Assembly: GCA_026785885.1 (NCBI GenBank)
Contig: JAJAZC010000121.1
Coordinates: 1 to 48,646, forward strand
DNA length: 48,646 nucleotides
Origin: Rubrivivax sp.
GTDB taxonomy: Bacteria > Pseudomonadota > Gammaproteobacteria > Burkholderiales > Burkholderiaceae_C
Direction of reading: 5' to 3'
Under the pieces are notes generated by a model. The model ran no database searches. It was not told the DNA's origin and saw nothing but the letters and a program-made list of their open reading frames with translations. The position numbers were made by a program, and so were the translations under genes. This document shows, piece by piece, positions 42,503-48,646 of this stretch (positions are counted from its first letter, which is position 1; each line of letters begins with the position of its first letter).

Positions 42503-43564
42503 TCATTCCAGCTTGATGCCGCGGCTGGTGATGATGTCGCCGAGCAGCCGCGCCTCACTGGCCACGCGCGCGGCCAGAGCGTCGCTGGGTGAACGCGCGG
42601 CCAGCCCTTCTGCGCTGATGGCCTGCACGTCCCAGCCGCCGGTGAACAAGCGCGCGCGGGTCTCTGCTTCGCGCAGCGTGGCGGGCACGTCGCGCGCCAG
42701 GCGCTCCAGAGCGGCCTTGCTGAGGTTGGCCGGGCCGACGAGCGCGGTCCAAACTTCCAGCGGCGCCATCTTCAGGCCGCTGTCAGCCAGCGGTGCAACC
42801 TCCGGCGCCAGCGCGCTGCGCGGGCCCGTCAGGCCGATGGCGTGCAGCTTGCCGGCCTTGACTTGCGCCAGCGCCAGGCCCGGCGGCACCAGCGCCATCT
42901 GAATCTGTCCGCTCAACATGGCCGTCAGCACCGCGGGGTTGCCGTTGTAGGGCACGTGCACCGCGCCGGTGTTCGGCGCGCTTGTGCTGCCGGTGACGGT
43001 GCCGCTGCCTGCGCCGCTTGTGTTCTGAACGGCAGCCTTCACCAGCTCCATGCCCAGGTGCCCGACCGAGCCGATGCCGACCGAGCCATAGCTCCACTTG
43101 TCGCCCGCTGCGCGCGCCGCGGCGACGAAAGCCGCGCTCTGCGGCTGATCGGCCGGCGTCACCAGCACCAGCGGCGCAGTGGCGATCAGGCTGATCAGGC
43201 TGAAGTCCTTGGCCGGGTCGTACGGCAACTTGGGGTTGAGCTGTTTGGCCGAGGTCAGGTTGCCGTTGATGACGACGCCCAGCGTGTGGTCGTCGCTGCT
43301 CTTGGCCACCGCGTCGGCTGCAACGTTGCCAGAAGCACCGGGCCGGTTGTCGACCACCACCGGCTGGCCCCAGGTTTTGGCCAGCGCATCGGCCAGCGCA
43401 CGCGCTGCGATGTCGGGCGTGCTGCCGCCGGGGAAGCCGACGAGCAGCTTCACCGGCTTGCTCGGCCAGGGCGCGGTCTGCGCGTGGGCAACGCCGCAGC
43501 AGGCCAGCGCCAGGCCCAGCAAGGTGGCTTGGAAAACGCGGCGGGTGCAAGGGGTGATGCGCAT
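42503..43564 (-). CDS. Bug-family (TctC) solute-binding protein
   Basis: A 353-residue Bug protein with leader RVFQATLLGLALACCGVAHA, WPSKPVKLLVGFPGGSTPDIAARALADAL, VVDNRPGASGNVAADAVAKS and VHVPYNGNPAVLTAMLSGQIQMALV. An extra Gly/Ser/Thr-rich stretch (NTSGAGSGTVTGSTSAPNTG) lies between the VKAAVQ helix and the VHVPYNG strand, where family members have a short turn. ATG 43564 opens the signal peptide. It lies between another Bug gene (50 bases upstream) and the FAD oxidoreductase. Confidence 0.9.
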   Translation of the reverse strand: MRITPCTRRVFQATLLGLALACCGVAHAQTAPWPSKPVKLLVGFPGGSTPDIAARALADALAKTWGQPVVVDNRPGASGNVAADAVAKSSDDHTLGVVINGNLTSAKQLNPKLPYDPAKDFSLISLIATAPLVLVTPADQPQSAAFVAAARAAGDKWSYGSVGIGSVGHLGMELVKAAVQNTSGAGSGTVTGSTSAPNTGAVHVPYNGNPAVLTAMLSGQIQMALVPPGLALAQVKAGKLHAIGLTGPRSALAPEVAPLADSGLKMAPLEVWTALVGPANLSKAALERLARDVPATLREAETRARLFTGGWDVQAISAEGLAARSPSDALAARVASEARLLGDIITSRGIKLE

Positions 43565-43614
43565 GGCGTGTCTCTGGTTAATGTTGATCTTGATGGGCGC
43601 GCTCACTCGGCACC

Positions 43615-44598
43615 TCACTCGGCACGGATACCGGCGCGCTGAATCACGGCTTTCCAGCTCGTGTACTCGTCGCGGTAGGTCTTGGCAAACTGCTCCGGCG
43701 TGCTAACGACGGGCTCTGCCCCGAGCTTGTCCAGCCGCTCGGCCACGTCGGGTGCACGCACGATGGTGTTCAGCTCGCGGTTCAGGCGCTGCACGATGTC
43801 GGCCGGCGTGCCGGCCGGCGCAAAGATGCCGAACCAGTTGCTGAATTCCATGCCCGGCACGCCGATCTCGGCGAAGGTCGGCACGGTGGGCAGCGCGGCT
43901 GAGCGCTTGCTGCCGCTGACCGCCAACGCGCGGATCTTGCCGTCACGGATGTGCGATTGCGCCGACACCGCGCTGTCCATCAGGAAGCCGATCTGGCCGG
44001 CCATCAGATCGGTCAGTACGAGCCCGGTGCCGCGGTACGGGATGTGCACGACGAAGAGGCCTCCGGCGCGCCACTTGAACATCTCGGCCGACAGATGCGG
44101 ATAGGTGCCGATGCCGCTGGAGCCGTAGTTGTATTTGCCGGGGCTGGCCTTCACCGCCGCGATCAAATCCTGTGCCGTGCGCCACGGTGCGTTCTGGCCC
44201 ACCACGAGCACGCTGGGCGCATTGGCCACGTGGGCCACCGGCATGAAGTCCTTGAACGCGTCGTACGGCATGCGCGCGTTCAGCGCCGGCCCGATGGAAT
44301 GCGTGGAGCTGGTGGACATCAGCACCGTGTAGCCGTCGGGTGCGGCCTTTGCCGCCAGGTCGGCGCCGATGGTGCCGCCGGCGCCGGGGTTGTTGTCGAC
44401 CACGACCTGCTGGCCGAGCGCTGCCGACAGCTGCTGCGCCTGCGTGCGACCGATGATGTCGGGGGCGCCACCGGCCGGAAACGGCACCACCAGGCGCAGC
44501 GGCTTGTTGGGCCACGCGGGTTGGGCGGATGCGGCCAACGGCCACACGGCCGCAGCACCCACAACAGCAGCGGACAGGCAGGCAAACAAGGTCTTCAC
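43615..44598 (-). CDS. Bug-family (TctC) solute-binding protein
   Basis: A ~327-residue Bug protein: signal peptide VKTLFACLSAAVVGAAAVWPLAASA, WPNKPLRLVVPFPAGGAPDIIGRTQAQQL, VVDNNPGAGGTIGADLAAKAAPDG and HIPYRGTGLVLTDLMAGQIGFLMDS. GTG 44598 has GGAGAG upstream and starts the leader cleanly; the track's ATG 44634 adds 12 residues. It is the first gene of a three-gene unit with another Bug protein and an FAD oxidoreductase. The ligand is probably a carboxylate, unknown. Confidence 0.92.
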   Translation of the reverse strand: MKTLFACLSAAVVGAAAVWPLAASAQPAWPNKPLRLVVPFPAGGAPDIIGRTQAQQLSAALGQQVVVDNNPGAGGTIGADLAAKAAPDGYTVLMSTSSTHSIGPALNARMPYDAFKDFMPVAHVANAPSVLVVGQNAPWRTAQDLIAAVKASPGKYNYGSSGIGTYPHLSAEMFKWRAGGLFVVHIPYRGTGLVLTDLMAGQIGFLMDSAVSAQSHIRDGKIRALAVSGSKRSAALPTVPTFAEIGVPGMEFSNWFGIFAPAGTPADIVQRLNRELNTIVRAPDVAERLDKLGAEPVVSTPEQFAKTYRDEYTSWKAVIQRAGIRAE

Positions 44599-44698
44599 AG
44601 CAGCGCTCTCCAGTTTGGCGAGCGAGGATATCAACCAGCCCGCAGCGGGCAGCTGGTGAATCGCGCCGACTCAATGGCGCGGACTCAATGGCGCGGAC

Positions 44699-46153
44699 TC
44701 AACGCCGCCAGAACTGCGGCGTCAGCAACACCAGCACGCTGAGCAGCTCCAGCCGGCCCAGCATCATCGCGAAGGTGCAGACCCAGGTCTGGAAGTCGCT
44801 CAGGCTGCCGTAGTTGACGGCCGGGCCGACATCGCCGAGCCCGGGCCCGATGTTGTTGACGCAGGCCAGCACGGCGGTGAAAGCCGTCACGGCATCCAGC
44901 CCGCTGAACAGCATCAGCATCGTCAGCGTCACCAGCGTGGCGCCATAGGCCATCATGAAAGCGATCACGCTTTGCATCACACGGTCGCCGACGGCATTGC
45001 CACCCAGCACCACCGGGTTGACCACGCTCGGGTGCACGATGCGCACCAGCTCGCGCTGCGCCTGCTTTATCAGCAGCAGCATGCGGATCATCTTGATGCC
45101 GCCGCCGGTGCTGCCGGCGCAGGTGGCGAAGCAACCCAACAAGATCATCAACAGTGACGCGAACAACGGCCACTGCGCGTAGTCGTGCGTGGCGTAGCCG
45201 GCGGTGGTGGCCACCGAGACAACGTGGAAGGCGGTGTGGCGCAGCGCGTTGCCCCAGCTTGCGTATTCACCGCTCAGCACCAGAAAGGTCGTGATCAGCG
45301 CGATGCTGCCGGCCAGCACCGCCACAAAGGCGCGCGCCTCGACGTTGTGCCACAGGCGCAGCGCCGAGCGCGCGCGCCAGGCCATGAAGTACGTGACCAG
45401 GCCAATGCCCGACAAGACCATGAAGACGATGGCCACGGCTTCGATCAGCGGTGAATTCCAGTGGCCGAAGCTGGCGTCGTAGCGCGAAAAGCCGCCCAGG
45501 CTCACGGTGCTGCACATGTGCAAAAAGGCGTCGACCCAGTTCATGCCGGCGGCGCGGTAAGCCAGGAAGCAGGTGATCGACAACACGCCGTAGGTGCCCC
45601 AGATGGCGCGCGCGGTGTCGGCGATGCGCGGCGTCAGCTTCTGATCCTTCAGCGGGCCGGAGGCCTCGGTCTTGTACAGCTGCGAGCCGCCGACGCCCAG
45701 CAGCGGCAGGATGGCCACCGCCAGGATCACTATGCCCAGGCCGCCGACCCAGGTCATGAAACAGCGCCAAACGTTGACCGACAGCGGCAGCGCATCCAAC
45801 CCGGCGATGGCCGTGGCGCCGGTGGCGGTGAAGGCCGACATGGCCTCGAAGTAGGCGTCGGTGGCGCTCAAGCCCGGCACCGCGAGCCACAGCGGCAGCG
45901 CGCCGAACAGCGGCAGCACCAGCCAGGTCAGCGTGACCAGCACAAAGCCGTCGCGCGGCTGCAGCTCGCGCCTGAAGCGCCAGGTCAGCGCGGTGAGCGC
46001 TGCGCCACACAGCAGCGTCAGCAGTATCGCGGTGGCGAAGTCGCGCTGCGCTGCGTCTTGGCCGATCAGCGCAAAGGCCAGCGGCACCAGCATCAGCAGC
46101 GCAAACAACAGCACCATGCGGCCCACCAGTGCAACGACGGCCAGCGTGCCCAT
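44699..46153 (-). CDS. trkH: Potassium uptake channel subunit TrkH
   Basis: A 484-residue TrkH-type K+ transporter with four pore-loop repeats. Filter-like segments are visible: SAFTATGATAI, CSTVSLGGFSRYD, VVSVATTAGYATHDY and CVNNIGPGLGDVG. CAGSTGGGIKMIRMLLLIKQ matches the family's third-repeat region. Uptake is gated by TrkA. It is downstream of trkA in the same direction, but a 242-bp element separates them, ending ~22 bases before the ATG. Confidence 0.95.
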   Translation of the reverse strand: MGTLAVVALVGRMVLLFALLMLVPLAFALIGQDAAQRDFATAILLTLLCGAALTALTWRFRRELQPRDGFVLVTLTWLVLPLFGALPLWLAVPGLSATDAYFEAMSAFTATGATAIAGLDALPLSVNVWRCFMTWVGGLGIVILAVAILPLLGVGGSQLYKTEASGPLKDQKLTPRIADTARAIWGTYGVLSITCFLAYRAAGMNWVDAFLHMCSTVSLGGFSRYDASFGHWNSPLIEAVAIVFMVLSGIGLVTYFMAWRARSALRLWHNVEARAFVAVLAGSIALITTFLVLSGEYASWGNALRHTAFHVVSVATTAGYATHDYAQWPLFASLLMILLGCFATCAGSTGGGIKMIRMLLLIKQAQRELVRIVHPSVVNPVVLGGNAVGDRVMQSVIAFMMAYGATLVTLTMLMLFSGLDAVTAFTAVLACVNNIGPGLGDVGPAVNYGSLSDFQTWVCTFAMMLGRLELLSVLVLLTPQFWRR

Positions 46154-46175
46154 GTCAGTACCGCCCGGACATCAA

Positions 46176-46417
46176 GTGCAGTGTTCGACACTGTGTGGAA
46201 CATAAAACCGCGTCTTCGGCCGCCTGGCGTTGTTGCAAGCCTTGCAGACCGCGCTCGCGCAGGGCTTCAGCCCTTCGCCAGGCACGAACAGTCCGCAGGG
46301 ACTGTTCGTGCCCGGGCTCTGCCTCGCGATGCCACTGGGCATCGCTGTGGTTTGCGGCTGGCCAGACGAACGAATCCATCGGCTTTCTCAAATTCCACAC
46401 AGCATCGAACACTGCAC
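46176..46417. mobile_element. 242-bp MITE-like element with 25-bp terminal inverted repeats
   Basis: The left end GTGCAGTGTTCGACACTGTG... and the right end are inverted copies over 25 bases with two mismatches. Inside is a perfect 14-bp hairpin with a 4-base loop (arms 46281-46294 and 46299-46312) and smaller inverted repeats. There is no transposase. It fills almost the entire trkA-trkH gap, and its right end touches the trkA stop codon. No clear target duplication is seen. Confidence 0.75.
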
Positions 46418-47841
46418 TAGAACAAGAACGTGGCGCTGACCTGGAACAGCTTTTCGACCTCGCGCACCATCGCGTGCTGCGGCACGAAGACGATAACGTG
46501 GTCGTTGCGCTGCACCACCGTGTCGTGGTGCGCCATGATGACTTCGGGCCCGGTGTCGGTCCCGGTATCGGAGCCGTCATCACGGTGCAGACCGCGCACG
46601 ATGGCGCCGACCTGCGCGCCCGCGGGCAACGCCAGCTCGTCGATGCGCCGGCCGGCCATGCGGCAGGTCTTGCGGTCACCACGCACCACCGCTTCCAGCG
46701 CCTCGGCGGCGCCGCGGCGCAGGCTGTGCACGGCGCGCACATCACCGCGGCGTACAAAGGCCAGCAACTCGCCCAGCACGGCCTGGCTGGGATTGATGGC
46801 GATGTCGATGGTCGTGCCCTGCACGAGCTCGGCGTAAGCGCGGCGGTTGATCAGCGCCAGCACGCGCCGCGCACCCAGCCGCTTGGCCAACAGGCAGGAC
46901 ATGATGTTGTCCTCATCGTCGCTGGTCAGCGCCAAGAACAGGTCCATGTCCTGCACGTTCTCGTCGGCCAGCAACTCGCCGTCGGTGCTGTCGCCTTGCA
47001 GCACCAGCACGTCGGCCGCGGTCTGTGTGGCGAGGTACTCGCAACGCGCGGACTGCGGCTCGATGATCTTGATCTGGTGGTCGGCCTGCAGCTGCCGCGC
47101 CAGCCGCAGGCCGATCTTGCCGCCGCCGGCAATCATCACGCGCCGCGCCGGCTTGTCGCGCTGGCGCAGCGCGCCCAGCACGTTGCGGATGTGCGCGGTG
47201 GCGGCCAGCACGAAGACCTCATCGCCGGCCTGGATCAGCGTGTTGCCTTGCAGAACCGGCAGCGCCGTGTCCTGGCGGTAGATGGCGACGATGCGCATGT
47301 CCGCGCCCGGCACCAGGCGCGGAATCTCGGCCAGCGTGTGCTGCACCAGCAGCCCGCCGGCCACCGCGCGCACGGCGATCAGGCTGACCAGGCCACCTGC
47401 AAACTCCAGCACCTGCAGCGCCTCGGGGTAGTCGATCAGCTTGCGGATGTAGGCCGTGACGCTGGCTTCCGGGCACAAGGTGTGGTCGACCGCAAAGCCG
47501 GTCTTGCCGAGCAGCGCACTGCCCTCGACAAACTCCTGGCTGCGCACACGCGCAACCGTCGTCGGCACATTGAACAGGTCGTGCGCAATCTTGCAGACCA
47601 CCAGGTTGGTCTCGTCCAGCGGCGCGCACGCGATGATCATGTCGGCGTCAGCAATGCCGGCTTCCTGCAGCACGCTGGGCTGGATGCCGTTGCCGACCAC
47701 GGCGCGCAGGTCCAGCCGGTCCTGCAGATCGCGCAGGCGCGCCGGGTTGGTGTCGATCAAGGTGATGTCGTTGCGCTCGGTGACCAGACTCTCGGCCACG
47801 CTTTCACCGACGCGGCCTGCACCAAGGATCAGGATCTTCAT
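46417..47841 (-). CDS. trkA: Trk potassium system regulatory NAD-binding protein TrkA
   Basis: A 474-residue protein with two RCK_N/RCK_C pairs: MKILILGAGRVGESVAESL (first nucleotide-binding motif) and RRVMIAGGGKIGLRLARQL (second), each followed by an RCK_C segment (GLLVQHTLAEIPRLV and DELALPAGAQVGAIV). It gates TrkH in response to NADH/ATP. A DDGSDTGTDTGPEV insert near the C-terminus is longer than usual and acidic. It starts at ATG 47841. Its TAG stop shares one base with the inverted-repeat element. Confidence 0.95.
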   Translation of the reverse strand: MKILILGAGRVGESVAESLVTERNDITLIDTNPARLRDLQDRLDLRAVVGNGIQPSVLQEAGIADADMIIACAPLDETNLVVCKIAHDLFNVPTTVARVRSQEFVEGSALLGKTGFAVDHTLCPEASVTAYIRKLIDYPEALQVLEFAGGLVSLIAVRAVAGGLLVQHTLAEIPRLVPGADMRIVAIYRQDTALPVLQGNTLIQAGDEVFVLAATAHIRNVLGALRQRDKPARRVMIAGGGKIGLRLARQLQADHQIKIIEPQSARCEYLATQTAADVLVLQGDSTDGELLADENVQDMDLFLALTSDDEDNIMSCLLAKRLGARRVLALINRRAYAELVQGTTIDIAINPSQAVLGELLAFVRRGDVRAVHSLRRGAAEALEAVVRGDRKTCRMAGRRIDELALPAGAQVGAIVRGLHRDDGSDTGTDTGPEVIMAHHDTVVQRNDHVIVFVPQHAMVREVEKLFQVSATFLF

Positions 47842-47861
47842 GCGCGGCGAGTTTATGGGCG

Positions 47862-48002
47862 GCTGATGGGCGGCTGATGGGCGCCTTACGGGCGCTCGGT
47901 TCTGCTCACGGGCGCCGGGTCCGGTTCCGGGCGCCTTACGGGCGCTCGGTACGGCTCACGGGCGGCTCACCGGCGGCTCACCAGCCGCTCACGGGCCGCT
48001 CA
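47862..48002. repeat. Degenerate short GC-rich repeats between trkA and the next gene
   Basis: This gene-poor stretch contains two copies of a 22-base repeat (starting GGGCGCCTTACGGGC, at 47879 and 47929), two GGGCGGCTGAT units near 47858-47880, and several ~11-base GGCTCACGGGC-type units down to the stop of the upstream gene. The function is unknown. It could have expanded by slippage. Confidence 0.75.
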
Positions 48003-48646
48003 CGGGCCGCCCAGCGTCTGGCGCACGGTGCGTGCCAAGAGCGGCTGCAGCGCCGCGGCCAGGCGCTCGGCTTCGCCGCTGTTGTCCAGCCGGCGCTCGC
48101 GTGCGCGCCACAGCGCGGCCAGTGCGGCCTGGTTCTGCGCCAGTGCCGCGGCCAGCGCGGCATGCTGCTGCTGCGGCGCCGTCGGCCGCGGATGCGCGAC
48201 CGCCAGGTAGCTCTCCAGCAGCCCCTGCACGATGGGCGCCAGCGCGTCGTCGCTCCAGGCGACAAAGGGTTTGTCGGTGCCGCGCACGACGTTGAGGCCG
48301 CGCGCCACGCCGGCCGCACCCAGAGCGCCAATGACACTGCCGGCCAGCGCACCGGCGCCCATCGTCAGGCCGCCGCTGAGCACATCGGCCTTGAGCCCGG
48401 CCAGCGCGCCGGTCAGCGCACCGCCCACCAGTGCTGCGCGCCCTTCGCCGAAGCGGCTGCGCAGCGACGGTGCAGCACCGGTTGCGGGGCGCGGTGCAGT
48501 GGCCCGTGTAGACGCAACAGCGGTTGCCGGTACTGCGGTCAGCGCATGCGCGGGTCCAGGTCCAGGTCCAGGTCCAGGTCCAGGTCCAGGTCCAGGTCCA
48601 GGTCCAGGTCCAGGTCCAGGTCCAGGTCCAGGTCCAGGTCCAGGTC
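48000..48646 (-). CDS. DUF3482-like protein, C-terminal part with Pro-Gly repeat (runs off right edge)
   Basis: The frame is open from 48646 to the stop at 48000. It begins with a (Pro-Gly)n run from the hexamer array, then a Thr/Ala/Pro-rich linker. The last ~140 residues (GLTMGAGALAGSVIGALGAAGVARGLNVVRGTDKPFVAWSDDALAPIVQG) resemble the C-terminal glycine-rich hydrophobic region of DUF3482 proteins, which carry an N-terminal GTPase domain. The GTPase part, if present, is outside. The track's 48428 start is an internal GTG. Confidence 0.6.
   Translation of the reverse strand, partial: PGPGPGPGPGPGPGPGPGPGPGPGPGPGPGPAHALTAVPATAVASTRATAPRPATGAAPSLRSRFGEGRAALVGGALTGALAGLKADVLSGGLTMGAGALAGSVIGALGAAGVARGLNVVRGTDKPFVAWSDDALAPIVQGLLESYLAVAHPRPTAPQQQHAALAAALAQNQAALAALWRARERRLDNSGEAERLAAALQPLLARTVRQTLGGP
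48553..48646. repeat. Hexanucleotide GGTCCA array reaching the window end
   Basis: At least 15 perfect copies of GGTCCA run to the last base. On the minus strand the frame of the DUF3482-like gene reads Pro-Gly. The window (or contig) ends inside the array, so the true copy number is unknown. Confidence 0.95.

Noticed and set aside
46176-46417. Element as a complete insertion sequence
   Set aside because: At 242 bp it has no transposase frame; a non-autonomous element is the most it can be.
46129-47877. 582-residue plus-strand ORF opposite trkA
   Set aside because: It overlaps the element and trkA in antisense; no recognisable domain.

Overview
The window is a GC-rich stretch with dense, mostly operonic genes. 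The gene content points to a betaproteobacterium of the order Burkholderiales, probably near the Rubrivivax/Leptothrix/Ideonella group. The indicators are a System II cytochrome c maturation pair (CcsB/CcsA), a double-length UvrA, several Bug-type tricarboxylate-transporter binding proteins, a PEP-CTERM fibro-slime protein, a DUF1631 protein and a liu-type leucine catabolic operon with a LiuR-like palindrome. No rRNA, tRNA, CRISPR array, prophage or complete insertion sequence was recognised.

Layout. 1-3 kb: end of a DUF1631-like gene, an alpha/beta hydrolase with a Gly-Ser repeat, and the ribosome-assembly GTPase EngB. 2.8-8.8 kb: a plus-strand redox block of cytochrome c4, CcsB, CcsA, MsrP and MsrQ. 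8.9-12.8 kb (minus): a VapBC pair downstream of a DctPQM TRAP transporter whose P and Q genes are separated by a 27-bp minisatellite. 12.9-15.7 kb: a PilJ_N-domain lipoprotein, a fibro-slime PEP-CTERM protein and a decayed two-gene nucleotidyltransferase module. 15.8-21.5 kb: a tandem UvrA of about 1908 residues with four complete ATPase sites. 21.7-28.1 kb: a VapBC pair whose toxin lacks catalytic acids, a lipase-like protein lacking its nucleophile serine, and a branched-chain amino acid ABC operon (livG-F-H-M plus a hydrolase) that looks partly broken. 28.2-31.2 kb: a Bug binding protein and malonyl-CoA synthetase. 31.0-40.0 kb (minus): lipoprotein, DsbA-like isomerase, DUF1289 protein, and the liu cluster liuB, GNAT-DinB, liuC, DUF4126, liuD, liuE behind a perfect 16-bp palindrome. 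40.1-44.6 kb: rhodanese, a BrnTA pair with a frameshifted toxin, and an FAD oxidoreductase with two Bug proteins. 44.7-47.8 kb: TrkH and TrkA with a 242-bp inverted-repeat element between them. 47.8-48.6 kb: short repeats and the C-terminal part of a DUF3482-like protein that runs off the right edge inside a hexanucleotide array.

How the genes work together. The liu cluster encodes the steps from 3-methylcrotonyl-CoA to acetoacetate and acetyl-CoA. The Bug protein next to MatB suggests malonate capture and activation. The cytochrome c4 and CcsBA genes form a cytochrome c maturation block. TrkA and TrkH form a potassium uptake system.

Two themes stand out. First, short tandem repeats are common, and most have a unit length divisible by three and lie inside or between translated frames. 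Second, lesions cluster at 14.9-28 kb and at 41 kb: nonsense codons, frameshifts, a truncation and lost catalytic residues. They affect three small toxin-antitoxin-like modules, two hydrolases and the liv operon. Some single-base indels could be assembly errors; the substitutions are harder to explain that way.
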